Shown in pieces: positions 1-8,950 of a DNA stretch of 64,000 bases (positions are counted from its first letter, which is position 1; each line of letters starts with the position of its first letter). This stretch comes from a virus. The position numbers were made by a program, and so were the translations under genes. A model generated the notes under the pieces. It did not search any database and was not told where the DNA came from. It was given only the letters and a program-made list of their open reading frames with translations. Location of the stretch: IMG/VR virus record IMGVR_UViG_3300010885_076238, positions 1 through 64,000 of that record. One strand, written 5' to 3'.

Positions 1-1
1 A

Positions 2-1234
2 ACCGAGTCTAGTACAAGTACACCTACTCCAACGTTGACACTGACCAATACTCCAACCGTCACTGAATCTAGTACAAGTACACCTACTCCAACGTTGACA
101 TTGACTCCTACTGTTAATTTCAGTGATGTAGTTGAAATTATCACTACACCTACACCAACGTTAACCGAGTCTAGTACGAGTACACCAACACCAACTAATA
201 CTAATACTCTAACTTTAACAAAAGGTCCTGATTGTGATGTTTTCCTAAGGTTCACACCTACTCCAACACCAACAGAAGCTCCTAATTGTGATGTTTTCTT
301 GAGAGTGACTCCTACAAGCACTTGCACTCCAACTCTAACTCCAACTCTAACTCCTACTTTAACTGCTACTCCAACTTTTACTCCAACCCTTACTCCAACC
401 GATGTGCCTAACATTTTGACAGAACAATCAGAAAAAATATTAACAGAAAATGAAGGCTATATTTTATTAGATTTTCTAATTGGACCAAAACCAACTCGAA
501 CTCTTACTGCCACGCCAACTATTACTCCTACGAGAACTATTACTTCTACAATAACAATAACAAAAACAATAACAAAAACAATGACGCAAACATTGACCTC
601 AACTAGAACAAATACTAGTACTCCTACCCAAACTCAAACTAAAACTTCAACAAGCACTGTCACTTCGACCAGTGCCGCAACCAAAACTCCAACTCCAACT
701 AATACTAACACTCCAACTACAACAAGCACTGTTACTGCTACTAAAACCCCAACTCTAACTTCAACTCTAACTTCAACTAAAACACTAACTCCAACTCCAA
801 ATCCAACCTTAACTTCAACTAATACCTTAACTTCAACTAATACTCCAACTTTAACTTCAACTAAAACACTAACTCCAACTTTAACTAAAACTCCAACTCC
901 AACTCCAACTCCAACACTAACTCCAACTCCAACACTAACTCCAACTCCAACACTAACTCCAACTTTAACTAAAACACTAACTCCAACTTTAACTAAAACA
1001 CCAACTCCAACTTCAACTAAAACACTAACTCCAACTTCAACTAAAACACTAACTCCAACTTTAACTAAAACACTAACTCCAACAACCACGCCTGGACTAA
1101 CATTAACACCAACACCAACAATAATAAATCCTCTCAACTATAGTAGATCAAGTGTAAATAACACTTCTCATACAAATTGGGGTTTGTTAAGATCTATAAT
1201 TTCATCTAATATTAATAATTGGGGGTCTGAATGA
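2..1234 (+). CDS. Thr/Pro-rich mucin-like fibre or stalk protein (5' partial)
   Basis: The frame is open from base 2, so the true start lies left of the window. Almost the whole visible protein is TPT, TLT and STS repeats, like an extended O-glycosylatable stalk. Two short copies of a P-D/N-C-D-V-F-L-R motif interrupt the repeats near residues 66 and 83, and a related PDCDF motif occurs in the product of 5462-6577. A non-repetitive C-terminal tail of about 40 residues is rich in Asn, Ser and Trp. The stop overlaps the next ATG (ATGA), which suggests translational coupling to the subtilase. A structural, virion-surface role is inferred from composition and neighbours; no catalytic domain is visible. 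Confidence 0.7.
   Translation, partial: TESSTSTPTPTLTLTNTPTVTESSTSTPTPTLTLTPTVNFSDVVEIITTPTPTLTESSTSTPTPTNTNTLTLTKGPDCDVFLRFTPTPTPTEAPNCDVFLRVTPTSTCTPTLTPTLTPTLTATPTFTPTLTPTDVPNILTEQSEKILTENEGYILLDFLIGPKPTRTLTATPTITPTRTITSTITITKTITKTMTQTLTSTRTNTSTPTQTQTKTSTSTVTSTSAATKTPTPTNTNTPTTTSTVTATKTPTLTSTLTSTKTLTPTPNPTLTSTNTLTSTNTPTLTSTKTLTPTLTKTPTPTPTPTLTPTPTLTPTPTLTPTLTKTLTPTLTKTPTPTSTKTLTPTSTKTLTPTLTKTLTPTTTPGLTLTPTPTIINPLNYSRSSVNNTSHTNWGLLRSIISSNINNWGSE
690..1090 (+). repeat. Tandem ACTCCA/ACTTTAACT-type coding repeat
   Basis: This stretch is made of short imperfect tandem units such as ACTCCAACT and AAAACACTA that encode the Thr/Pro/Leu repeats. Such arrays easily change length by slippage, so stalk length may vary between isolates. 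It also creates a false open frame on the minus strand. Confidence 0.8.
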
Positions 1235-3810
1235 AAGAAATAGAAAGCATCGATGACATTTTATCTGGACTGAAGCGGATGGACTCCGAACCCGGATCAG
1301 ATCTTAAGAAATTTACAATTGTTTTAAAAAATCAACAAGATAAACAAAATTTTATTGATGATATGCGTTCTCAAACATCTTTGGTTTCAAACATACCAAG
1401 TAGATTATGTAAAGCATTAAATGAAATAGAAAATAGCAGAAGGGTTTTAGAGTATAATTTAACTAAAGAAGAAGCTGAAAATATTAGAAAAGACTCAAGG
1501 GTAGAGTGTGTAGAACAATATATTGAAAAAAAAATAATTAACTTAGGCTTTAGAGATGAGACGATCTTGCCAAAGCCTTTTGATTATGTAGAAACTCCCC
1601 TAGATTCTAAGTTAAAAATTCAGTCCTTCGATCAATCTGCGGTAATATCAGGTTTGCCTGATGGTTCTGATGTTGATGTTGTAGTAGTCGATGGTTTCAT
1701 GGCCCCAGCCAATCCAGAATTCGCAAGCAACCCTGATGGAACTGGTGGTAGTAGAGTTAATCAAATAGATTGGTATGACGTAATAAGTTATACCAATCCT
1801 TCGTATCCTTCTTATCCATATTCTTCATTTATCACAGGAAATAGCAATTCTGATCTCAATAATAATCATGGATCTCATGTTGCAGGAACCATCTCCGGTA
1901 ATACTCAGGGCTGGGCAAAAAAATCAAATATATATAATATAAATCCATATTATTCATTCATGCCAAGCGCAGGAAAAGATCTATATTTATATGCAATTAA
2001 GACTTGGCACGAAAATAAACAAGTAAATAATTTATATGGGAACAAAAATCCAACTATAAGCAATCATAGCTATGGTTATATTTGGCCATATAATATAGAT
2101 ATTAGAAACGTACTATCAATTAAATATAGAGGAGCAACTTTAATTGCTCCAAGAAATTATAATGGAGCACGATTATCTGCTGTTTTAAACGGTTCCGGTG
2201 GGATATCCGTAATAAATGTTATAAATAATGGAACAAACTATACTAACGAGCCGCAGATATCATTTTATGGAGGGGGTCAAGCAACAGCCACTGCTGAGTT
2301 AGCTAGTGGATCTGTTTATGAGATAATTATAACCGATGGTGGTTCGGGCTATAGTTCCTCTAACCCACCAACAGTAACTTTTAGCAGCCCGCCAGCAGGA
2401 GGCACTAGAGCCACTGCAACAATAGTTTCTCGTCGATTAATAGATGATTCTTCTGGCAACCCCTATGTTTATGTGAATGACAATCCAATGTATCAAATTG
2501 GAAGTCCAGGAGTTGGTCAAATTTTTGGAATTGAAATAACAGAAGCTGGTTCTGGATACATTAATCCTCCAACGGTAACTTTTTCTAATCCTGGTCCTGG
2601 GGGAAGAGTTGCGCAAGCAACTGTTGGGCTAGGATCTAACTTTATTAAAAAAATAAATATAACAAATGGAGGAACGGGATACAGCAACAATGATAGTATT
2701 CCTGATGTTATATTAAGTGGAGTAAATTATACTGAAAGTGCAAGAATTGATAAATTTTTGGTAATTCATAATGGAGAACGAAGGTACACAGACTCAAATG
2801 GATCCTTATTAAATGGAATTTATCAACCTGGTATGAGAAGATATCAGAACTTTTTCGGAGGTCCTTTGTATATACGTTACTCTGCTGGAGGCAATTACAG
2901 TTCTAGTCCAACAGTTTCATTCTATGGTGGAAATTCATTTCCTACATTCGGACCGAATGCAGGAACAATTGTAGGAACTAAACCTCATGTTAGAGCGGTA
3001 ATGGGAACTGGATCTAATGCTGGCAAAATAATGTCAATAGATGTTATTAAATCAGGAGAAGGTTATACCTCTCCTCCAAATATAGTAATAACCAACGGGG
3101 GAGGTTTTACAGAGCAGCAACTTTCAAGCTATGGCGTTGTTATATATTATAGCGACTATCTTGAAGATTTAAATAGACCTATTATGTCCGAAATGCCTAT
3201 GAGAGATTCAGGAGTTGATTCTGATATTCAAGATTTGATTGATTCTGGGGTTGTGGTTGTGGTAGCTGCTGGCAACAATTACTACAAAATAGATTTGACT
3301 TCCGGCCAAGACTATGACAATTATATTCAAGTAATTGATACTTATCATAGGAGAGCCGAACCTTCAATACTACCCGCTGAGCTGGAAAGCACAATTGATT
3401 TTTACTACCACAGAGGTTCTTCTCCTGGAAGTTGTCCTGGTGTAATTTGTGTCGGAGCATCCGCAGCGGCATCAACGGAATATAAGACTGATTTTAGTAG
3501 TACTGGACCTAGGGTTGATGTATATGCACCGGGACAACATATAAATTCAAGTACTTATAACGATGGATTAAATGATCCAAGAGATAGCAATTATCGTTTG
3601 GCTAAGTGGTCGGGTACGAGTATGGCAAGTCCTCAGGTAGCAGGAATGATTGCTTGTTATGCACAGAATAATAGAACTATAAATCAACAAGATGCTCGTG
3701 ATTTTATTATAAATAATGCAAAACCAACCGTTCAAAATGGAACTAATTATAAATCTTTACAAGGTGGAACTAATAAGTATGCTTATTTCCCGGGAATTAG
3801 CTATAGATAG
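1231..3810 (+). CDS. Subtilisin-like serine protease (S8) with large beta-repeat insert
   Basis: The S8 triad is readable as Asp154 (VVVVDGF), His213 (HGSHVAGT) and Ser797 (SGTSMASP). Residues about 27-97 look like an I9-type propeptide that ends before the catalytic domain. Between His and Ser lie about 580 residues, far more than in a normal subtilase. They contain at least five related units of the form 'I-x-I-x-x-x-G-S/T-G-Y-x-x-x-P-x-V-x-F', typical of beta-rich phage structural proteins. It lies between fibre-like genes and overlaps the upstream stalk gene by ATGA, so a virion-associated protease that matures fibres or digests host surface protein is likely. The catalytic assignment is firm; the target is inference. 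Confidence 0.9.
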   Translation: MKEIESIDDILSGLKRMDSEPGSDLKKFTIVLKNQQDKQNFIDDMRSQTSLVSNIPSRLCKALNEIENSRRVLEYNLTKEEAENIRKDSRVECVEQYIEKKIINLGFRDETILPKPFDYVETPLDSKLKIQSFDQSAVISGLPDGSDVDVVVVDGFMAPANPEFASNPDGTGGSRVNQIDWYDVISYTNPSYPSYPYSSFITGNSNSDLNNNHGSHVAGTISGNTQGWAKKSNIYNINPYYSFMPSAGKDLYLYAIKTWHENKQVNNLYGNKNPTISNHSYGYIWPYNIDIRNVLSIKYRGATLIAPRNYNGARLSAVLNGSGGISVINVINNGTNYTNEPQISFYGGGQATATAELASGSVYEIIITDGGSGYSSSNPPTVTFSSPPAGGTRATATIVSRRLIDDSSGNPYVYVNDNPMYQIGSPGVGQIFGIEITEAGSGYINPPTVTFSNPGPGGRVAQATVGLGSNFIKKINITNGGTGYSNNDSIPDVILSGVNYTESARIDKFLVIHNGERRYTDSNGSLLNGIYQPGMRRYQNFFGGPLYIRYSAGGNYSSSPTVSFYGGNSFPTFGPNAGTIVGTKPHVRAVMGTGSNAGKIMSIDVIKSGEGYTSPPNIVITNGGGFTEQQLSSYGVVIYYSDYLEDLNRPIMSEMPMRDSGVDSDIQDLIDSGVVVVVAAGNNYYKIDLTSGQDYDNYIQVIDTYHRRAEPSILPAELESTIDFYYHRGSSPGSCPGVICVGASAAASTEYKTDFSSTGPRVDVYAPGQHINSSTYNDGLNDPRDSNYRLAKWSGTSMASPQVAGMIACYAQNNRTINQQDARDFIINNAKPTVQNGTNYKSLQGGTNKYAYFPGISYR

Positions 3811-3887
3811 AATTTGAACCAAGATTCATATTTTAATATATTAATTAGTCTTAAAATAATAAATACAAGATAACAACAGAGGAGAAA

Positions 3888-4112
3888 ATGGATAAAAAAA
3901 TATCAGAACTAGAAGAATTATTAATAGCAAAAAATAATGATTTGTTGGTTATAGTAGACTCCATCAGTCCTACTTTAGTTACAAAAAAAATAAAAAGCAT
4001 AAACTTAAGAAATGCATTTATACCAATAGAAATTAGTGACGTCAACAATCTTCAATCTGTTTTAGATAACAAGATTAATTATCAATCAATTATAGACGGG
4101 GGGTCATTTTAA
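3888..4112 (+). CDS. Small fibre-associated N-terminal-domain-like protein
   Basis: The 74-residue protein follows a strong GAGGAG site. Its pattern KISELEEL...DLLVIVD...TKKIKxxNL matches the short motif that opens many phage tail-fibre and structural proteins (a target-value-dispatch segment before a long fibre). The stop TAA overlaps the next ATG (TAATG), so it is probably coupled to the fibre-like gene downstream and may be a split-off virion attachment piece. The function is inferred from this pattern only. Confidence 0.65.
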   Translation: MDKKISELEELLIAKNNDLLVIVDSISPTLVTKKIKSINLRNAFIPIEISDVNNLQSVLDNKINYQSIIDGGSF

Positions 4113-5461
4113 TGTCCGCATCATTTATTCCGGGATTTCCCGAGTCTATCTCCCTTCAACCGCCAGATGTAAAAGTATTTTTTTTAGGTACTAATAGACT
4201 ATCTCATTGTGATTATACTTTGAAATTAAGTGAATCTTGGCCATCTTTCCCCGGCTTTCAAAATTGGGAGCTAGATCAAAATTCGGGAGAATTGACTTTA
4301 AATAATGCCGATTTTGATGAATCTGGATTCGATGTTCATATAGGTAAAAATATAGAGGTGACCATAGGAATATGTTCGGAATCTGGCAAGTGGCATGAGT
4401 GCGGAAATCTTTCAAAAACATACAAAGGAATATATACGATAACAGACATAGGTATGTGGTCAGACAAAATTATCTGCTCTCCAGATCCTGCAAACGATAA
4501 TATTCCTAGTGAATTTTTTAACCTTGGATCTGGCGAAGTCCAATATATGGAAAGTTTTTGGAATGCCTATCAATATTGTCCTATTCAAGAAAACTATTAT
4601 ACAAATGAAGTTTTAAAATTTGGAATTCAGGTTATAGGTGCAGGATCAGCCCTAGGATATAAGGTTATAGGAACCCCTAAATTAGCGATTTCTTTTTCAG
4701 GTCAAAATGGAAATATAACAAGATACGCAGAATTCAAAGAGGAGTTCAGCTCATATTCTGATTCTTCGAGAGAGGCCTATTTTGAATTTCATTATGCCAT
4801 ACAAGGCGTGGACAATGGAATTCCTAGGATTGGCGACAAAGCCACCCCTTGGTCGTCTGATGCTCTCAATTCAATTCGATGGAGCGCCCCCGATAATAAT
4901 TATTATTCTAGTTTCACCTCATATTTGCCCGTTACGGATATGACCAGAGTTAGGGTGAATATGGATGGAGAGCCATCTGGAAGAAATAGCGGTCAAGTCA
5001 CAATATTATTGAAAAGAAGTGATGTTCCAGGTAAAGCACCTAGTTCTTCAGATATTTTATTGGGAGAGCCTGCTTTAAACACAAGTGACGGCAAGCTATT
5101 TATTAAAAAAGAAGACGGCTCAGTAATATCTATAACTCCGATTGAGCCTCAAATTTTTACTACAAAAAATATAGATATAACATCAAGTCAAAATGATTTA
5201 AACTTAGAATCTAGTGCTACTGTTAGATTGAATCCAACCGTTGAAAGTGCCAATATAAGTGGATTTGCAGCAGGAACACCAGGAGAAATTAAATTATTAT
5301 TTAATGCTGGGACTCAAAGTTTAAATATACTTCATAATTCAAGTGACAGCATAGAAGGCAACAGAGTATTAATATCTGGCAATGATAATTTTTCTTTGGA
5401 TGTAAATTCAGGAGTTACTATTTTATATGATGAAGCTAGTAATGCTTGGAGATTATTTTAA
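4112..5461 (+). CDS. Putative tail fibre / virion surface protein
   Basis: The 449-residue protein has no enzyme motif that I recognise. Its last 80 residues follow a pattern frequent at the C-termini of phage fibre proteins, with NI-x-I-x-x-x-x-x-DS-x-x-x-NR-x-L-x-SG, 'GVTILYDEASNAWRLF' at the end and beta-strand spacing throughout. The N-terminal 150 residues are rich in Trp, Asp and Cys. It abuts the next gene with no gap (TAA then ATG) and follows a fibre-like leader, so a receptor-binding or fibre role is the best inference. Confidence 0.65.
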   Translation: MSASFIPGFPESISLQPPDVKVFFLGTNRLSHCDYTLKLSESWPSFPGFQNWELDQNSGELTLNNADFDESGFDVHIGKNIEVTIGICSESGKWHECGNLSKTYKGIYTITDIGMWSDKIICSPDPANDNIPSEFFNLGSGEVQYMESFWNAYQYCPIQENYYTNEVLKFGIQVIGAGSALGYKVIGTPKLAISFSGQNGNITRYAEFKEEFSSYSDSSREAYFEFHYAIQGVDNGIPRIGDKATPWSSDALNSIRWSAPDNNYYSSFTSYLPVTDMTRVRVNMDGEPSGRNSGQVTILLKRSDVPGKAPSSSDILLGEPALNTSDGKLFIKKEDGSVISITPIEPQIFTTKNIDITSSQNDLNLESSATVRLNPTVESANISGFAAGTPGEIKLLFNAGTQSLNILHNSSDSIEGNRVLISGNDNFSLDVNSGVTILYDEASNAWRLF

Positions 5462-6577
5462 ATGTGGATTATTAGAAATAAAAGATTGGTTTTTACTCCT
5501 ACTCCTACTCCTACCGTAGCGCCTGACTGTGATTTTTCTTTAATTGAAGTTCCTGACTGTGATTTTTCTTTTATATTTACACCTACCCCTACACTATATG
5601 GGCCTTATGGACCTACAAGCACCCCCACTCCTACAAAATACGGAGCTGTTTATTCTCGTTTTGGTCTTGAATCTTTAGAATATAATTCATTAGGCAATTT
5701 CAATATCAATGAAAAATACAAATCTCCAAATAAAAGAGACATGGCTGTTTGTTTAGCTTTCTTTTCTCCAGTAGGATCAAAAAATCTATTATTAAATTAT
5801 AATAGAGTTAAAAATAAATTAGATAAAGCTAAAATTCCCAACTACACAATAGAATTAACTTATAACAATAAAAAATTAATAAAAGATCCATTTGTAAGGT
5901 TAAACACAAGTTCCATAATGTTTCATAAAGAAAATCTATGGAATATTTTGGCAAATAAGATATCGAAAAGATATAAAAAATTATTGTTCTTGGATGCAGA
6001 CATAATGTTTACAAATCCAAATTGGTACAATGATTTATCTATAGCGCTAGATTTTAATGATATAGTTCAGCCTTTCGAGTCTGCAGTATGGCAAAATTCA
6101 AAAGGCAAATTTAATTCTACTAATCCTTGTTCTGCTCAATTTATAGGATTAAATAAAAAATTAAACTTTTCAATGTGTCATCCTGGATTCGCTTGGGCAA
6201 TGACAAGAAATACATTTGATAAAATTAATGGATTTTACGAATATCAAGTTCTTGGCGCTGGCGATGCGCTATTTGCAATGGCATTAAATAAAAATGAATT
6301 TCTACCTGGAAATTATGGGTACCACTATTCTTTAGCAAGTTATTATCAACAATATGTAGATAAAATAAAAAAATATAGTCTTAAGATAAATTATTTAAAT
6401 AATTGCAATGCACTTCACTTATATCACGGATTATTAGAAAATAGAAATTATGGAGGAAAAGAAATTCCTAAAAATCTTGAATTCATAAGGACAAAAGATG
6501 GATTATTAGAATGGAAAAACCAAGAGAATAATCAAATAATGATTAGAAATTTCTCTAGTAGAAAAGAAGATTTCTAA
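5462..6577 (+). CDS. Glycosyltransferase fused to Thr/Pro fibre repeats
   Basis: Residues 11-60 contain PTPTPT repeats and two PDCDFS motifs, the same style as the stalk protein at the left edge. From about residue 90 a GT-A-type domain follows, with the DxD metal/sugar-nucleotide motif at 178-180 (FLDAD), a G-x-x-W-A-M block and a late H-L-Y-H-G segment. The related gene at 21437-22288 has the same block order. The fusion links a virion-type repeat to an enzyme, which suggests the transferase is targeted to, or modifies, the Thr/Pro stalk. The donor sugar cannot be read from sequence. Confidence 0.8.
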   Translation: MWIIRNKRLVFTPTPTPTVAPDCDFSLIEVPDCDFSFIFTPTPTLYGPYGPTSTPTPTKYGAVYSRFGLESLEYNSLGNFNINEKYKSPNKRDMAVCLAFFSPVGSKNLLLNYNRVKNKLDKAKIPNYTIELTYNNKKLIKDPFVRLNTSSIMFHKENLWNILANKISKRYKKLLFLDADIMFTNPNWYNDLSIALDFNDIVQPFESAVWQNSKGKFNSTNPCSAQFIGLNKKLNFSMCHPGFAWAMTRNTFDKINGFYEYQVLGAGDALFAMALNKNEFLPGNYGYHYSLASYYQQYVDKIKKYSLKINYLNNCNALHLYHGLLENRNYGGKEIPKNLEFIRTKDGLLEWKNQENNQIMIRNFSSRKEDF

Positions 6578-6584
6578 AGTTATA

Positions 6585-6613
6585 TTGTTTTGTTTTTTGA
6601 ATTAGATTATATT
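6585..6613 (+). promoter_or_regulatory. Possible sigma70-type promoter
   Basis: TTGTTT and TATATT are separated by 17 bases, ahead of the 6639 gene. The region is A+T-rich, so chance matches are possible. Confidence 0.4.
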
Positions 6614-6638
6614 CTGCCTGTCAATTCGAGAGGAACAT

Positions 6639-6932
6639 ATGAAAAGAAAAACAAACAGTATGAATAAGAATACAAATATTTTAGTTAAATTTTATCCAGC
6701 CACAGATAAAGAAATCAATAGATTACTAAAATCTTTGAGTATTATGGGCACCAAAGTTTCTAATTTGATTCCAAGATGGGCAATAGATGTGCCTTTTTGG
6801 AAGGAAAATTATTATGTTGAAAAACTTATGAGTAGCGAGCTTGTGGAAAAAGTTTATAGAAATCCCAATAGTAAAAAATTCAATAGAGAAGTTGAAAATT
6901 CACCTAATGGGGAGATAGTAGATGAACAATAA
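6639..6932 (+). CDS. Small protein, possibly a stand-alone protease propeptide/inhibitor (I9-like)
   Basis: The 97-residue product has a good AGAGGA site. Its order ILVKFY - helix - RWAIDVP - YYVEKLMSSELVEKVYRN recalls the beta-alpha-beta I9 fold of subtilisin propeptides, including the closing 'selVekV' strand. It does not resemble the 1231 subtilase propeptide closely enough to claim homology by eye. If right, it could inhibit or chaperone the nearby subtilase; otherwise it is an uncharacterised protein. Confidence 0.45.
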   Translation: MKRKTNSMNKNTNILVKFYPATDKEINRLLKSLSIMGTKVSNLIPRWAIDVPFWKENYYVEKLMSSELVEKVYRNPNSKKFNREVENSPNGEIVDEQ

Positions 6933-7152
6933 ACTAGTTGAATTTAGAAAAATTTTAGCTGAACAAGGTAAGGAATTAACCCTAGATCAGGCGAAAGTTC
7001 TTTATATTTCTGCTGAAAAGTTGCTAAAAAGATCAAAGAAACTCTCTCAGATAGATCTATGGAACATGCAGGATGAAAAGATTGAAGGAATGACAGAGAA
7101 AGAAAAGCAAGAAGCCATAGCCTTATATCAGTACATTAGAGATCTTGTATGA
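6922..7152 (+). CDS. Hypothetical helical protein
   Basis: The 76-residue product is charged and probably all-helical, with no family recognised. It starts after GGGGAG, overlaps the upstream gene by 11 bases and the downstream mutase gene by ATGA, so the three are likely one transcription and translation unit. Confidence 0.6.
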   Translation: MNNKLVEFRKILAEQGKELTLDQAKVLYISAEKLLKRSKKLSQIDLWNMQDEKIEGMTEKEKQEAIALYQYIRDLV

Positions 7153-8240
7153 ATTTTGATTTTCTAATTGTTGGAGCCGGTCTTTTTGGTTCCACCTTTG
7201 CTAGAACAGTAGCGGAAAAAGGAAAAACTGTTTTAATTGTTGAAATAAGAAACCATATAGGTGGTAATTGTTATTCCGAAAAAATAGAAGGAATAAATGT
7301 TCACAAATATGGTCCGCATATATTTCATACTAATGACTTAAGAATTTGGAATTTTATCAATAGATTTTCTAAATTCAATAGTTATCAGCATAGACAAAAA
7401 GTTAATTATAAAAATAAAATTTATTCATTTCCCATAAATTTGATGACTTTATATCAGATTTGGGGAGTAACCTCACCAGAAGAAGCAAAGGCAAAGATTG
7501 ATTCTATCAAGGTTCCCAATATAGAATCTGATAATCTAGAAGATTGGGTTTTGTCTCAAGTTGGCGAAGAATTATATGAAATTTTTGTCAAAGGATATAC
7601 AACCAAGCAATGGGGAAAAAGCCCTAAAAGTTTGCCAAATTTTATAATTAAAAGATTGCCAATAAGACTCACGTACGACGACAGATATTTCAATGATGAA
7701 TATCAAGGAGTTCCAGTTGACGGCTATACTGGCATTTTTGAAAATATGCTTGACCATCCCAATATAAAAATTCAAACAAATGTTGATTTTTTCAGCAATA
7801 AAAGCGAACTACTGAATCAAGCAGAAAAAATTATTTTTACAGGGAAGATAGATGAATTTTATGAATATAAATTTGGGGAGTTAGAATATAGATCTTTAAG
7901 ATTTGAAAATAAAATATTAGATGGTGATCATCAGGGTGTTGCAATTATGAATTACACTGAAAAAGAAATCCCATTTACTAGAATTGTTGAACACAAGCAT
8001 TTTGAATTTAATAATTCCAATAAAACTGTTGTTACTTGGGAATATCCTGATAACTATTCTATAGGAAAAATACCTTATTACCCAATCAATGACGAAAAAA
8101 ATAATAATTTATATAAAAAATATGAAGGTCTTAATGAAAGTGGAAAAATTATTTTTGGTGGCAGACTAGGTAAATATGAGTACCGGGATATGCATCAAAT
8201 AATAGCTTCTGCACTTGTTTGTGCGAAAAAAAATATATGA
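7149..8240 (+). CDS. glf: UDP-galactopyranose mutase
   Basis: This flavoenzyme interconverts UDP-galactopyranose and UDP-galactofuranose, the donor for Galf-containing glycans. The FAD-binding Rossmann motif VGAGLFGS is at residues 8-15, followed by the family blocks GGNCY, HKYGPHIFHT and YTTKQWG. At 363 residues it is of normal length. It is flanked by ATGA overlaps on both sides. It supplies an activated sugar for the many glycosyltransferases in the window and acts in the cytoplasm. Confidence 0.95.
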   Translation: MNFDFLIVGAGLFGSTFARTVAEKGKTVLIVEIRNHIGGNCYSEKIEGINVHKYGPHIFHTNDLRIWNFINRFSKFNSYQHRQKVNYKNKIYSFPINLMTLYQIWGVTSPEEAKAKIDSIKVPNIESDNLEDWVLSQVGEELYEIFVKGYTTKQWGKSPKSLPNFIIKRLPIRLTYDDRYFNDEYQGVPVDGYTGIFENMLDHPNIKIQTNVDFFSNKSELLNQAEKIIFTGKIDEFYEYKFGELEYRSLRFENKILDGDHQGVAIMNYTEKEIPFTRIVEHKHFEFNNSNKTVVTWEYPDNYSIGKIPYYPINDEKNNNLYKKYEGLNESGKIIFGGRLGKYEYRDMHQIIASALVCAKKNI

Positions 8241-8950
8241 TAACATCAACAAAAGTTTTAGTATTAAATAAAAATTGGACAGCAATAGGCATAACTTCTT
8301 TACAAAGAAGCATGTCTTTGTTGTATTCCGAATATGAGAATGGCGAGCCTAAAGCTCACATTGTAACTCCTCCACCGAAAGGTAGCTATGAGGTTTGGAG
8401 TTGGAAAGACTGGTCTGAACTTTTTCCGTCCGAAGGAGAAAATGGGATAGTCTCAGCAAAAAGAGTTTATAAAGTGCCTGAGGTTATACTTCTTAGTAGA
8501 TATGAAGAAGTTCCATCTACAAGAGTCAATTTTTGTAGAAGAGCCATATGGAAAAGAGATGAGTTTAGATGCCAATATTGTGGAGTCAGACCAAATTATG
8601 ATGAAGCTACGTTAGACCATATTATTCCTAGATCTTGTGGCGGAGAAACAAGTTGGACAAATTGTGTTTTAGCCTGTTATCGATGCAATAGTCAAAAAGC
8701 AGATAGGGAACCACATCAGGCTTTTAGACCCAAAGATAAAGAAAAAGCCAAGTTTTGGAGAGGTCCTTCTCCAATGAAGTTGTTGAAAGAACCAAATAGA
8801 CCTGAGTTTTCAATATTTAGGGGCGAGTATAGAATTAAAGTTTTGGATACTTGGAAGCACTGGATTGATAAATTATATTGGGATATAACTTTAGATAATG
8901 ATATGGAAGAAGAAGATTTGGACATTGCAAAATTAGCATACGAAAACTAA
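8237..8950 (+). CDS. HNH endonuclease
   Basis: I chose the ATG that overlaps the mutase stop (ATGA). An HNH fold is clear: zinc pairs C112/C115 and C147/C150, the catalytic DH at 127-128 (LDHIIPRS) and an Asn at 142. The N-terminus (VLVLNKNWTAIG) matches a widespread bacterial and phage HNH family. It could be a homing-type or DNA-processing nuclease. No intron or split gene is visible next to it, so homing is not shown. Its 3' end overlaps the convergent gene by 18 bases. Confidence 0.88.
   Translation: MITSTKVLVLNKNWTAIGITSLQRSMSLLYSEYENGEPKAHIVTPPPKGSYEVWSWKDWSELFPSEGENGIVSAKRVYKVPEVILLSRYEEVPSTRVNFCRRAIWKRDEFRCQYCGVRPNYDEATLDHIIPRSCGGETSWTNCVLACYRCNSQKADREPHQAFRPKDKEKAKFWRGPSPMKLLKEPNRPEFSIFRGEYRIKVLDTWKHWIDKLYWDITLDNDMEEEDLDIAKLAYEN

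Noticed and set aside
1-1100. CRISPR-like array
   Set aside because: The repeats are contiguous coding units with no spacers.
634-1137. Long open frame on the minus strand with Val-Gly repeats
   Set aside because: It is the complement of the Thr/Pro repeats and has no ribosome-binding site or partner gene.
8237-8950. HNH gene as homing endonuclease of an intron or intein
   Set aside because: No split gene or intron fold is visible next to it.
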